From positions 1-34,217 of the forward strand of contig CAMUJH010000043.1 in assembly GCA_947089145.1 (NCBI GenBank): a stretch of 34,217 nt of DNA, in the 5' to 3' direction. A program made the position numbers and the translations under genes. The DNA is from an uncultured Hungatella sp. Its GTDB lineage: Bacteria; Bacillota; Clostridia; Lachnospirales; Lachnospiraceae. Under the pieces are notes generated by a model. It was not told the origin of the DNA and made no database searches. It saw nothing but the letters and a program-made list of their open reading frames with translations. Of the stretch, positions 12,014 to 20,601 are shown one piece after another; position 1 is the stretch's first letter, and every line of letters begins with the position of its first letter.

Positions 12014-13051
12014 ATGTCAGCAATTGGCGGAATTTCATCAAATTACTACAGCACTTACAACAACTATAGTTACAACGGTTACAGCGGCGACGGAGTAAAC
12101 ACATGGAAGGACAATGCCACTCAGGCAGCGGATAAGCTGAAAGAGACGCTTGGGATTGAGAGCACTGATAAGACCAGCAGTACAAGCAGCAAGACCAACA
12201 GCGCCACTACAGCCGGAAGCGCCAGCGCATTTCTTATGGGGTATCAGACGGCGTTGGAAGATCTGGAGTCTGTGTCCAACAGCTTAAAGCTGGACAGCAA
12301 GAACAATGTTTTTTCAAAATTGGACTCTGCCTGGAATGACGTGGTCAATGGAAAGGGAACAAAGGACGGACTTGAGAAAGCCCTGAACAATGTTGTTTCC
12401 GCAGTTAAGGATTTTGCGGATCAGTACAATTATACGGTATCCTATTTAAAGAAGAACACTGACCATGGCTCAGGCGTATCCAGCCAGCTGGAGAACCTTG
12501 AAAGAGGCCTTCCCACGGAAAAAGCTTTAAAGACTCTGGGCATGAGCCTTGACAAGAACGGCAATCTGCAGGTAGACGAGAATAAGCTGAAAGAGGCCCT
12601 GGTAAGGGGCGCAGGCGCATATGTTGACCAGGAAGGCAAGCTGCAGAACGGCATAACCTTTGACAAGTCAGGAAATATGCAGATTGACTCTAACGGCAGC
12701 CTGAAGGCGGACGACAGCGGCAAATTGACGTACACAGGTACAAAAGACGCTTTAACCCAGGGGTCTGACTTTGTGAAGGAAACCATAGGCGGGCAGTACG
12801 GCATGGCTGACCGCATCGGCAGAAAGGCAACATCCACTCTGGATTCTTCGGTTGACAAGATCCTGGGAAGCGATGCCCCTGAGGCGGAATCCATTAAAGA
12901 GGCGTCCAAGAGTACTGCTTCTACTTATGGATCAGCCAAAAAGCAGTCTCAGATGTCTGATTCCTTCCTGCAGTTCGCCAGCTTTGCCAGAAGCGGCGCT
13001 TACAATCTGAGCAACTACTATGCAGTATCCATGCTGAATATGCTTGTGTAA
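12014..13051 (+). CDS. Orphan protein with FliD C-terminal-like region
   Basis: A 345-residue protein of uncertain function. The N-terminus (about residues 1-75) is rich in Ser, Thr, Tyr, Asn and Gly with no signal peptide. The middle resembles the C-terminal domain of the flagellar cap FliD: a helix ending DFADQYNYTVSYLKK, then ERGLPTEKALKTLGMSLDKNGNLQ with VDENKLKEAL, which is the FliD-type pattern of LG-I-D-G-L-DE-KL-AL. The tail is helical and ends MLNMLV. The usual N-terminal FliD half (full proteins are about 450-650 residues) is missing. The start is set by AAGGAG (12001-12006), seven bases before the ATG; an in-frame ATG at 11924 lies inside the promoter region. It is monocistronic, between terminators. 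It may be a secreted or surface protein exported without a signal peptide, but that is inference. Confidence 0.5.
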   Translation: MSAIGGISSNYYSTYNNYSYNGYSGDGVNTWKDNATQAADKLKETLGIESTDKTSSTSSKTNSATTAGSASAFLMGYQTALEDLESVSNSLKLDSKNNVFSKLDSAWNDVVNGKGTKDGLEKALNNVVSAVKDFADQYNYTVSYLKKNTDHGSGVSSQLENLERGLPTEKALKTLGMSLDKNGNLQVDENKLKEALVRGAGAYVDQEGKLQNGITFDKSGNMQIDSNGSLKADDSGKLTYTGTKDALTQGSDFVKETIGGQYGMADRIGRKATSTLDSSVDKILGSDAPEAESIKEASKSTASTYGSAKKQSQMSDSFLQFASFARSGAYNLSNYYAVSMLNMLV

Positions 13052-13093
13052 AAAAGGGATATCTGGCTATTGTTTTTATGCAGCGCATACAAT

Positions 13094-13122
13094 GGGGCAC
13101 GGCTTTTGCCGTGCCCCTTTTT
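13094..13122 (+). terminator. Terminator of the FliD-like gene
   Basis: GGGGCACGGC (13094-13103), loop TTTT, then GCCGTGCCCC (13108-13117) and TTTTT. A perfect ten-pair stem with a T run makes this a textbook intrinsic terminator. Confidence 0.93.
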
Positions 13123-13147
13123 GCTGTGCCTCCATTTGGGAAACAGA

Positions 13148-13159
13148 GAACGAATGTTC
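13148..13159 (+). promoter_or_regulatory. LexA (SOS) box
   Basis: GAACGAATGTTC matches the core GAAC-N4-GTTC of the Gram-positive LexA/DinR box CGAACRNRYGTTYC, including the R-N-R-Y spacer. The outer bases differ (A before, G after). It ends nine bases before the -35 of the radical SAM gene, a position suited to repression, and implies DNA-damage induction of the repair module. Confidence 0.7.
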
Positions 13160-13168
13160 GAAAAAGTG

Positions 13169-13196
13169 TTGCATAAAAATTATTTTGTGGTACAAT
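13169..13196 (+). promoter_or_regulatory. Promoter of the radical SAM DNA module
   Basis: TTGCAT (13169-13174), a 16-base spacer, and TACAAT (13191-13196) form a good sigma-A promoter 36 bases before the start codon and directly downstream of the LexA box. Confidence 0.7.
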
Positions 13197-13231
13197 GAAA
13201 GGGAACATATGTTTGACAAGGGGATAATGAG

Positions 13232-14578
13232 ATGCTGATTCAGGAGCAGATGAGTTTAGAAGAAAAACTGGCAGTGCTGTCAGATGCGGCAAAGTATGAC
13301 GTATCCTGCACATCCAGCGGCGTTGACAGAAAGGGAAAAAAGGGGATGCTGGGCAATGCGGTGTCCGCAGGACTCTGCCACAGCTTTGCGGCGGACGGAA
13401 GATGCATCTCCCTTTTGAAAATTTTGTTTACCAATCAATGTATTTATGACTGCCGCTACTGCATTAACCGCCGGTCCAATGACGTGGTGCGCACAGCGTT
13501 TACGCCGGACGAAGTATGTACCCTCACCATGGAATTCTACAGGCGGAATTATATAGAGGGACTGTTTTTAAGCTCCGGGATTCTCCATAGCCCGGATTAT
13601 ACCATGGATTTGATTTATCAGGCCCTTCAAAAGCTTCGGGGGCAGTACCGGTTTAACGGCTATATCCATGTAAAAGCGATTCCTGGGGCAGACCCGGTGA
13701 TTATTGAACATGTGGGGCTTCTGGCGGACCGTATGAGCGTTAACCTGGAACTTCCCACGGCCCAGGGTTTAAAAAGCCTGGCCCCGTCCAAGTCCCGCAG
13801 CAGGATTCTTGCTCCCATGAGACAGATCCAGCGGGGGATCAGTACTCAGAGGACTGAGATAATCCCGTATAAGAGAGGGCAAAGGTTTGTGCCGGCGGGG
13901 CAGAGCACCCAGATGATCGTGGGAGCTACCCCGGAGAATGATTATCAGATGATCAAGGTGGCCGAGGCACTGTATCGCAATTATGACTTAAAGAGAGTGT
14001 TTTATTCTGCTTTTGTCAGGGTTAATGACGACAGCAGCCTTCCGGCCCTGCCAGGAGGGCCTCCTCTGCTGCGGGAACACAGATTGTATCAGGCGGACTG
14101 GCTCATGCGGTTTTACGGTTTTGGGGCGGACGAGCTGCTGACGGAGAAACAGCCCCACTTCAATGTGCTTTTGGACCCAAAGTGCGACTGGGCGCTGCGC
14201 CACATGGAGATGTTTCCCGTGGAGATAAACAGGGCGGATTACAGCACGATCCTTCGCGTGCCGGGAATAGGCGTTAAATCGGCAAAGCGGATTATAGCTG
14301 CCAGGAAAGGCGCGGTTTTAGACTTTACAGATTTGAAGAAGATGGGGGTAGTTTTGAAACGTGCCGTGTATTTTATCACCTGCCGGGGACGGATGATGTA
14401 TTCCATGAAGATGGATCAAAGCTTTATCACCAGCCAGCTGGTGGGTGAGGAACATAAGAAGGTGTGGGATATAGGCAGCAGCGACTGTTACAGGCAGATA
14501 TCCATGTTTGATGACGGGTGGCTGGCACCGCCGCCTACAGCACAGGACGTGCGGACAGCGGTATTTGGGCAGATGTAA
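13232..14578 (+). CDS. Putative DNA modification/repair radical SAM protein (TIGR03916 type)
   Basis: A 448-residue protein of the family named as a putative DNA modification/repair radical SAM protein; its reaction is not established. The radical SAM cluster motif CX3CX2C is in CIYDCRYC, about residues 70-77, preceded by other conserved cysteines (CTSSGVDRKG, LCHSF). A helix-hairpin-helix DNA-binding element is visible near residue 335 in LRVPGIGVKSAKRIIAAR, as found in DNA glycosylases and other repair proteins. The start at 13232 has AAGGGG eight bases upstream; an in-frame ATG at 13250 has AGGAG only three bases away and is less likely. The family travels with the TIGR03915 gene that follows here. 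The LexA box and promoter upstream suggest SOS control. Confidence 0.88.
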   Translation: MLIQEQMSLEEKLAVLSDAAKYDVSCTSSGVDRKGKKGMLGNAVSAGLCHSFAADGRCISLLKILFTNQCIYDCRYCINRRSNDVVRTAFTPDEVCTLTMEFYRRNYIEGLFLSSGILHSPDYTMDLIYQALQKLRGQYRFNGYIHVKAIPGADPVIIEHVGLLADRMSVNLELPTAQGLKSLAPSKSRSRILAPMRQIQRGISTQRTEIIPYKRGQRFVPAGQSTQMIVGATPENDYQMIKVAEALYRNYDLKRVFYSAFVRVNDDSSLPALPGGPPLLREHRLYQADWLMRFYGFGADELLTEKQPHFNVLLDPKCDWALRHMEMFPVEINRADYSTILRVPGIGVKSAKRIIAARKGAVLDFTDLKKMGVVLKRAVYFITCRGRMMYSMKMDQSFITSQLVGEEHKKVWDIGSSDCYRQISMFDDGWLAPPPTAQDVRTAVFGQM

Positions 14579-14622
14579 AACCTGTCGGCTTAAGGCGGGA
14601 CGTAAGGAAGAGCCTTGGAAAA

Positions 14623-14679
14623 ATGTCATGGATTAAGTTTGCCGGAATCCTGAAGAAAATCATCGGCGAGAACAGATAA
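14623..14679 (+). CDS. Possible 18-residue amphipathic peptide
   Basis: Between the radical SAM gene and its partner an ATG opens 18 codons ending TAA, predicting MSWIKFAGILKKIIGENR. It is cationic (three Lys, one Arg, one Glu). Hydrophobic residues (W3, I4, F6, A7, I9, L10, I13, I14) alternate with polar ones in a pattern that could form an amphipathic helix, as in small membrane-active peptides. AAGGAAG (14604-14610) lies upstream but 12 bases away, which is long. It would be transcribed from the LexA-controlled promoter. It could be chance, since the gap is only 149 bases. No homologue is known to me. Confidence 0.25.
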   Translation: MSWIKFAGILKKIIGENR

Positions 14680-14727
14680 AGAACAGAAGCAGGAGCATAT
14701 ATGTTTGGGGAAAGAAGGGAGGCAGTG

Positions 14728-15501
14728 ATGACGATATTTCAGTGCAGAGACAGCCTGGAGGGAATTCTGTGCGGTGTATATGACGCCTGGATGAGCAGGC
14801 TGGGCCATGAAAATGCAGCTTTGGAATTGGAGAATACAGGTAACCTTAAAATGTTTGCCCAGTACCGGAACGTGGAGGAAAGCCAGGAAAAGGCGGACAA
14901 AGTGATCGCTGCTATTTGCCGGAAAGCAGGCCGGCAGGCATATGAGATGGTATTCCGGGCCACCTTAAGCCAGGAGGAGGAGAAGGCGGACAGGATTTAC
15001 CGGTTTCTCATCTATGCCTTAAACTGCGGGAGCAAAGTGGTGGATATGCTGCAGATACCTGCAGTGTACGAGATTTTCCGCATGAACCGCAATGTGGGCA
15101 ATGAGGCTCATCTTTTAATCGAATTTGCCAGGTTTTCTGAGACAAAAGGCAAAGTGCTGGTGTGCATGGTAGGGCCGAAAAATGATGTGACCATTCTTAT
15201 GGCTCCTCATTTTGCTGACAGACTGTCCGGCGAGAACTGGATCATTTATGATGAGGGCAGAAGAAAGGGGATCGTCCATAAAGCGGAGGAAGGGTGGATG
15301 GTGGTTCAGACTGGAGATGACAGATGGAGACAGCAGCTTTGTCAGGGGACAGACCAGGAAAAATTTGCTAACCTGTGGAAGACGTTTCACAACAGCATTG
15401 CCATAGAGGAAAGGAGAAACTATGTGTGCCAGAGGGGACATCTGCCTTTGCGGTTCAGACCGTATATGACTGAGTTCGGCTCACAAACAGCCGAATTATA
15501 A
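14728..15501 (+). CDS. Radical-SAM-associated DNA metabolism protein (TIGR03915/DUF4130 type)
   Basis: A 257-residue partner of the preceding radical SAM protein; its biochemical role is unknown. The N-terminus FQCRDSLEGILCGVYDAW and the central RMNRNVGNEAHLLIEFARF followed later by LMAPHFADRL match the family. In other bacteria the same domain is fused to UdgX-type uracil-DNA-binding proteins, which points to DNA repair or modification. Two starts are possible: 14701 with AGGAG five bases upstream, and 14728 with GGGAGG five bases upstream. I chose 14728 because the conserved family sequence begins right there. It would be cotranscribed with the radical SAM gene from the LexA-controlled promoter and ends before a likely terminator. 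Confidence 0.85.
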   Translation: MTIFQCRDSLEGILCGVYDAWMSRLGHENAALELENTGNLKMFAQYRNVEESQEKADKVIAAICRKAGRQAYEMVFRATLSQEEEKADRIYRFLIYALNCGSKVVDMLQIPAVYEIFRMNRNVGNEAHLLIEFARFSETKGKVLVCMVGPKNDVTILMAPHFADRLSGENWIIYDEGRRKGIVHKAEEGWMVVQTGDDRWRQQLCQGTDQEKFANLWKTFHNSIAIEERRNYVCQRGHLPLRFRPYMTEFGSQTAEL

Positions 15502-15530
15502 AAATATTCAGGCGAATCAGCCAGGGCATT

Positions 15531-15574
15531 GGCAGGCGGAATATTTTACAAAAAACGCTTGCCTTTTCTTTTTC
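15531..15574 (+). terminator. Likely terminator of the DNA module
   Basis: GGCAGGCG (15531-15538) pairs with CGCTTGCC (15556-15563) with one G-T pair over a 17-base loop, followed by TTTTCTTTTT. The remaining 150 bases to the yifB start hold no clear promoter; I see only the repeated word TTCCATAC. Confidence 0.65.
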
Positions 15575-15721
15575 CATACAGTATAGTTAATTTATCAGCA
15601 GTCTTCCATACGGAATCCCTATGATTCATCAACGCAGTATTTGCGTTTCAAGATGCACGTTTCTGTGCCATGATTCCATTTAAGAAAGATGTGAAAAAGG
15701 AAAAAGGAGGCAGCGTTTTTT

Positions 15722-17254
15722 GTGTTCAGTAAAGTAAATAGTATGGGCCTTCACGGACTGGAGGGGTATCCGGTGTCTGTGGAGGTGGACGTAGGTGATG
15801 GGCTTCCGGGAATTACCATGGTGGGGGCGTTGGCCTCGGAGGTCAGGGAGGCCCAGGATCGGGTGCGCATCGCACTTAAAAACTCAGGATACCAGTTCCG
15901 GCCCCGGAAAGTTACCATAAATTTATCCCCTGCAGATATCCGAAAGTGCGGAACAGGATTTGACTTTCCTATTGCCATGGGGATGCTGTGCGCCTATGGC
16001 ATGGCGGACAGCAGAAAATTGGAGAATGCAGCGCTTATTGGGGAATTGGGGCTTAACGGAGAACTAAAGCCTGTAAGGGGGATTCTGTCTCTGGTTTTTC
16101 AGGCAAAGGTTCAGGGGTGCGACAAGTGCTTTCTGCCTTGTGAGAATGTTCGGGAGGGCCAGGCCATTGAAGGGATTCAGATAATCGGAATCGCCTCTTT
16201 AAAAGAGATGGGGACATTTTTGAAAAACCCGGATCTGTATATGCCAAAAGAGAGTATGGCGGAGCCGGATTTTGAATCAGAGGATGCCTACAATGTGGAC
16301 TATGCAGAAGTACAGGGGCAGATCCTGATGAAGAGGGCGGTGGAGGTGGCAGTGGCTGGCTGCCATAATCTTTTGTTTATCGGTTCTGCGGGAACAGGAA
16401 AAAGTATGATTGCAGAGCGGATACCTACCATTATGCCTTCCTGCAGCCGCCAGGAACAGCTGGAAATATCAAAGGTTTACAGCATCTGCGGCCTTTTGCC
16501 GCAGAACGGAAAACTATTAAGCAGAAGGCCGTTTAGAAGCCCTCATCACTCGATTACAGGAGCAGCATTGATTGGAGGAGGAAGAAACCCTATGCCAGGA
16601 GAGCTTTCGCTGGCATCCGGAGGCGTGCTGTTTTTGGACGAGTTTCCTGAGTTTTCCAAGCGTGTAATTGAGATGATGCGCCAGCCATTGGAGAGCCGCA
16701 GAGTAGTCCTGTCAAGGGTCAGCGGAAAATATGAATTTCCGGCGGAATTTATGCTTGTTGCAGCCATGAATCCCTGTCCCTGCGGCTGCTATCCGGACAG
16801 AAACCGATGCCGCTGCACCAGGCAGCAGGTAAAAAATTATCTGGGGCAGATATCCAAACCGATTTTGGATCGAATTGATATTTGCGCTGAGGCGGTTCCT
16901 GTCAGTTTTGAGGAACTTCGCAGAAGCATTCCCCAGGAAACTTCTGCGGAGATTAAAAGGCGGGTGGAAAGAGCCAGAGAGATTCAAAGTATCCGGTTTG
17001 CAAAAACAGAAATTCACTATAACAGCCAGATGAAAGAAACGCATATCCGCAGATACTGCAGGCTGGAAAAAGGGGACGAACAGTTCTTTCAGAGAGTGTA
17101 TGGGAATATGAATTTAAGTGCAAGGGCCTATACCAGAATTCTGAAAGTTGCCAGAACCATTGCGGATTTGGACGGACAGGAACAGATTGGCCATGAGCAT
17201 TTATGTGAGTCTATTAGCTACCGGAGTCTGGAGGAAAAGTATTGGAACAGCTGA
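15722..17254 (+). CDS. comM: YifB/ComM-family Mg-chelatase-like AAA+ ATPase
   Basis: A 510-residue AAA+ ATPase of the YifB/ComM family. In naturally competent bacteria ComM is a helicase that drives branch migration during integration of transforming DNA. The N-terminal ComM-type domain (VEVDVGDGLPGITMVG, then KVTINLSPADIRK) covers about residues 1-175. The ATPase core has Walker A GSAGTGKS near residue 221, Walker B GGVLFLDEFPEF, and a cysteine-rich insert NPCPCGCYPDRNRCRC. The C-terminal Mg-chelatase lid follows. The start is GTG, with GGAGG 11 bases upstream, and the family-typical N-terminus MFSKVNSMGLHGLEG begins there. The gene overlaps dprA by 13 bases, a common pairing of two recombination proteins. 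Confidence 0.93.
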   Translation: MFSKVNSMGLHGLEGYPVSVEVDVGDGLPGITMVGALASEVREAQDRVRIALKNSGYQFRPRKVTINLSPADIRKCGTGFDFPIAMGMLCAYGMADSRKLENAALIGELGLNGELKPVRGILSLVFQAKVQGCDKCFLPCENVREGQAIEGIQIIGIASLKEMGTFLKNPDLYMPKESMAEPDFESEDAYNVDYAEVQGQILMKRAVEVAVAGCHNLLFIGSAGTGKSMIAERIPTIMPSCSRQEQLEISKVYSICGLLPQNGKLLSRRPFRSPHHSITGAALIGGGRNPMPGELSLASGGVLFLDEFPEFSKRVIEMMRQPLESRRVVLSRVSGKYEFPAEFMLVAAMNPCPCGCYPDRNRCRCTRQQVKNYLGQISKPILDRIDICAEAVPVSFEELRRSIPQETSAEIKRRVERAREIQSIRFAKTEIHYNSQMKETHIRRYCRLEKGDEQFFQRVYGNMNLSARAYTRILKVARTIADLDGQEQIGHEHLCESISYRSLEEKYWNS

Positions 17255-18411
17255 CATTTGAAAATATGACTAAAAAGGGCCTGGAAGAGGAAAAAACTCC
17301 TATGGACCCGAGGCGGCTGGAAAGTGAAAGGCAGTATCTTTTCTGGCTGTCACAGGCTCCGGGTGTGGGTGCGGTAACTATAAGGCGTCTATGGGACAGA
17401 TACCATTCTTTTAAAACAGTATATAATATGGAAGAAACAGCTTTAAAAGACCAGGGCTTTTTGAATGGAAACCAGGGGGAAGCCTTTGGACAATGGAAGA
17501 ACCAGTTAAGCATATGCAGACAGCAGTATGCTAAGCTCAAGGAAAAAGGCATGGAGCTTGTCACATTTCTAGACACAAAATATCCCGGACGTCTGAAACC
17601 GCTGTACGGAAGCCCGGCGGTCTTATATAAGAGAGGAAGATTTCCAGATGAGAACCGTCCCACGGCAGCAATTATAGGAGCCAGAGACTGCAGCCATTAT
17701 GGAAGAGAGACTGCGGAAGCTTTGGGATATGCCCTGGCAAAGGCAGGTGTTCAGGTAGTCAGCGGCATGGCTTTGGGAATTGACGGGGCGGGACATAGAG
17801 GATGTCTGAAAGGGGGAGGAGATACCTATGGGGTTTTGGGCTGCGGCGTTGATATCTGCTATCCCAGAAGCCATTTTTCCCTGTATATGGATATATCAGA
17901 TGGAGGAGGGCTGATTTCCGAGTGCAGCCCGGGCCAGGCTCCCAGAGCATCAAATTTTCCCATGCGCAACCGGATTATAAGCGGCCTGTCCGACGCAATC
18001 ATCGTGGTAGAGGCCAGGGAGAAAAGCGGTTCCCTGATTACCGTGGACTGCGGGCTGGAGCAGGGAAAGGAGATTTTTGCAGTGCCGGGGAGGACTACCG
18101 ACTCCTTAAGCCGGGGCTGTAATCACCTGATTCACCAGGGAGCCGGCATAGTCACATGCCCTGATGACGTCCTGGATTTTTTTCAGATTCCCAGGGCGAA
18201 AAAGTTAAGAGTTGATGAAAAAAATGAGAACGGACTTGCCAAGAATGAAAAAATGGTGTATAGTTGCTTAGATTTACAACCAAAGTTTATTGACAGGATT
18301 GTAGAAGAGAGCGGCCTGTCTCTGGGAGAGTGTCTGACACTTCTTCTGGAACTGCAGGTTGGGGGATACATTGTTCAGACAGCAGGCCACTATTATGCAA
18401 AAAAGTTGTAA
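17242..18411 (+). CDS. dprA: DNA-processing protein DprA (Smf)
   Basis: DprA binds incoming single-stranded DNA and loads RecA during transformation; it is present in many non-competent bacteria too. It has 389 residues. The Rossmann-like core begins near residue 147 with IIGARDCSHYGRE and includes VVSGMALGIDGAGHRG, GVLGCGVDICYP, NFPMRNRIISGLSD, and the SGSLITVDCGLEQGKEIFAVPG segment. A C-terminal winged helix (about residues 330-389) is present. The start is TTG with GAGG seven bases upstream, inside the end of comM, so translation is probably coupled. An in-frame ATG at 17266 lacks a ribosome site. topA follows after 12 bases. Confidence 0.93.
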   Translation: MEQLTFENMTKKGLEEEKTPMDPRRLESERQYLFWLSQAPGVGAVTIRRLWDRYHSFKTVYNMEETALKDQGFLNGNQGEAFGQWKNQLSICRQQYAKLKEKGMELVTFLDTKYPGRLKPLYGSPAVLYKRGRFPDENRPTAAIIGARDCSHYGRETAEALGYALAKAGVQVVSGMALGIDGAGHRGCLKGGGDTYGVLGCGVDICYPRSHFSLYMDISDGGGLISECSPGQAPRASNFPMRNRIISGLSDAIIVVEAREKSGSLITVDCGLEQGKEIFAVPGRTTDSLSRGCNHLIHQGAGIVTCPDDVLDFFQIPRAKKLRVDEKNENGLAKNEKMVYSCLDLQPKFIDRIVEESGLSLGECLTLLLELQVGGYIVQTAGHYYAKKL

Positions 18412-18423
18412 AAAGGAGTCAAC

Positions 18424-20571
18424 ATGGCAAAGTATTTAGTAATTGTGGAGTCGCCGGCAAAAGTGAAGACCATTAAGAAATTTTTGGGAGCTAATTATGA
18501 GGTGGATGCATCAAACGGCCATGTCAGGGATCTGCCGAAAAGTCAATTGGGGATTGACACGGCTAATGACTATGAGCCAAAGTATATCACCATCAGGGGA
18601 AAAGGTGATATTCTGGCAAAACTCCGCAAGGAAGTGAAAAAAGCCGACGTGGTCTATCTGGCCACTGACCCTGACCGGGAGGGTGAAGCGATTTCATGGC
18701 ATTTGATGAAAGCCTTGAAGCTGGATGAGGAAAGTGAGAAAAAGGATAAAAAAGTTTACAGGATCAGTTTTAACGAGATTACGAAAAATGCGGTAAAGGC
18801 ATCTTTGAAAACTCCGAGAAAGCTGGATATGGATCTGGTGGACGCCCAGCAGACCAGGAGGATTCTGGACCGCATGGTGGGATACAGTATCAGCCCTCTT
18901 TTGTGGGAAAAGGTAAAAAGAGGGTTAAGTGCAGGACGGGTGCAGTCTGTAGCGCTGAGGATGATCTGCGACAGGGAGGAGGAGATCAATGCCTTTATCC
19001 CGGAAGAATACTGGAATTTGGAGGCTGATCTTTTTCAGGAGGGAAGCAAGAAACCTCTCACTGCAAAATTTTACGGAACTAAAGACAAAAAGATGGCGAT
19101 CCATAAAAAGGAGGAGCTGGATCAGATCATAAAGGACCTTGATCAGGCTTCCTATATTGTCAGCGAGGTGAAAAACGGGGAGAGAATTAAGAGAGCCCCG
19201 CTGCCGTTTACTACCAGCACCCTGCAGCAGGAGGCTTCCAAGACTTTAAACTTTTCCACTCAGAAAACCATGCGTCTTGCCCAGCAGCTGTATGAAGGCG
19301 TTGAGATTAAGGGAAGCGGAACCGTGGGCCTGATCACTTACCTGCGTACGGATTCCACCAGAGTGGCCGAGGAGGCGGACGCAGCCGCCAGAACGTACAT
19401 TGAGGCTAATTACGGAGACGCCTATGCAGCCCAGGGCGATAATACCAAGAAAAGCAGCGGCAAGATCCAGGATGCCCATGAGGCCATCCGCCCTACGGAC
19501 ATTACCCTTACGCCGGTAAAGGTAAAGGACTCCCTTCAGAGGGATCTGTTCCGCCTTTATCAGCTGATTTGGAAGCGGTTTGCAGCCAGCCGGATGGCGC
19601 CTGCCAGATATGAAACAGTTTCCGTCAAGGTGAAGGCAGAAGCGCCTGGGAAAACGGGGATGGAGCTGCAGGAGACGGAAACAGACGCCTATGAATTTAC
19701 GCTGTCTGCGTCAAAGCTGATCTTCGACGGATTTATGTCCGTATATGTCCAGGATGAGGAGAAGGAAGAGTCTAATGCCCTCCTTGGAAAGCTGGAAAAG
19801 GGCATGAGCCTTCGCCTGGATCAGCTGCACAGCAGCCAGCATTTTACTCAGCCTCCTGCCCACTATACGGAAGCTTCCCTGGTGAAAGCCCTGGAGGAGC
19901 AGGGGATCGGCCGTCCCAGCACCTATGCCCCTACCATAACCACGATTATAGCCAGAAGATATGTGGCTAAAGAGAATAAAAATTTGTATGTGACAGAGCT
20001 GGGAGAAGTGGTGAACCGGATTATGAAGGACAATTTCCCCAGCATCGTGGATCTGCAGTTTACGGCCAACATGGAGTATCTATTAGACCGGGTGGGGGAC
20101 GGAACTGTAGAGTGGAAGACCGTAGTAAGAAATTTTTATCCTGATTTAGACGAGGCGGTAAAGAAAGCAGAGAAGGAACTGGAGACGTATACCATTGCTG
20201 ACGAGGTTTCCGAGGAAGTCTGTGACCTGTGCGGCAGGAACATGGTGATCAAATACGGCCCTCATGGGAAGTTTCTGGCCTGTCCCGGATTTCCGGACTG
20301 CAAAAATACGAAGCCTTATTATGAGAAAACAGGAGTCCCCTGTCCAAAGTGCGGCAAGGAAATTGTTATTAAGAAGACGAAAAAAGGCAGAAGGTATTAC
20401 GGATGCGAGAACAATCCCGAATGTGATTTTATGTCATGGCAGAAGCCGTCAAAACAGTCATGCCCGGAATGCGGAAGCTACATGGTAGAGAAAGGGCAGA
20501 AGCTTTTATGCAGCAATGAGCAATGCGGATATTCGGTTAAGATGAAGAAGGAAAAGGAAGACGGAAAATAA
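18424..20571 (+). CDS. topA: DNA topoisomerase I (type IA)
   Basis: Relaxes negative supercoils by transient single-strand cleavage. It has 715 residues, usual for Firmicutes. The Toprim domain is at the N-terminus (YLVIVESPAKVKTIKKFL, then YLATDPDREGEAISWHL). The active-site Tyr306 is in GLITYLRTDS. The C-terminal tail has three four-cysteine zinc modules starting at CDLCG (Cys600), CPKCG (Cys640) and CPECG (Cys680), the last completed by CSNEQCGY. AAAAAGGAG lies seven bases before the ATG. It lies 12 bases after dprA, so comM, dprA and topA probably form one operon. I see no terminator before codY. Confidence 0.97.
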   Translation: MAKYLVIVESPAKVKTIKKFLGANYEVDASNGHVRDLPKSQLGIDTANDYEPKYITIRGKGDILAKLRKEVKKADVVYLATDPDREGEAISWHLMKALKLDEESEKKDKKVYRISFNEITKNAVKASLKTPRKLDMDLVDAQQTRRILDRMVGYSISPLLWEKVKRGLSAGRVQSVALRMICDREEEINAFIPEEYWNLEADLFQEGSKKPLTAKFYGTKDKKMAIHKKEELDQIIKDLDQASYIVSEVKNGERIKRAPLPFTTSTLQQEASKTLNFSTQKTMRLAQQLYEGVEIKGSGTVGLITYLRTDSTRVAEEADAAARTYIEANYGDAYAAQGDNTKKSSGKIQDAHEAIRPTDITLTPVKVKDSLQRDLFRLYQLIWKRFAASRMAPARYETVSVKVKAEAPGKTGMELQETETDAYEFTLSASKLIFDGFMSVYVQDEEKEESNALLGKLEKGMSLRLDQLHSSQHFTQPPAHYTEASLVKALEEQGIGRPSTYAPTITTIIARRYVAKENKNLYVTELGEVVNRIMKDNFPSIVDLQFTANMEYLLDRVGDGTVEWKTVVRNFYPDLDEAVKKAEKELETYTIADEVSEEVCDLCGRNMVIKYGPHGKFLACPGFPDCKNTKPYYEKTGVPCPKCGKEIVIKKTKKGRRYYGCENNPECDFMSWQKPSKQSCPECGSYMVEKGQKLLCSNEQCGYSVKMKKEKEDGK

Positions 20572-20586
20572 AGATAAAGCTTGAAA

Positions 20587-20601
20587 AATAATTTGAAAAT
20601 T
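20587..20601 (+). promoter_or_regulatory. Putative CodY box upstream of codY
   Basis: AATAATTTGAAAATT matches the CodY consensus AATTTTCWGAAAATT at 12 of 15 positions. It lies 12 bases upstream of the codY -35, so it suggests autoregulation, a feature known for CodY in other Firmicutes. Confidence 0.5.
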
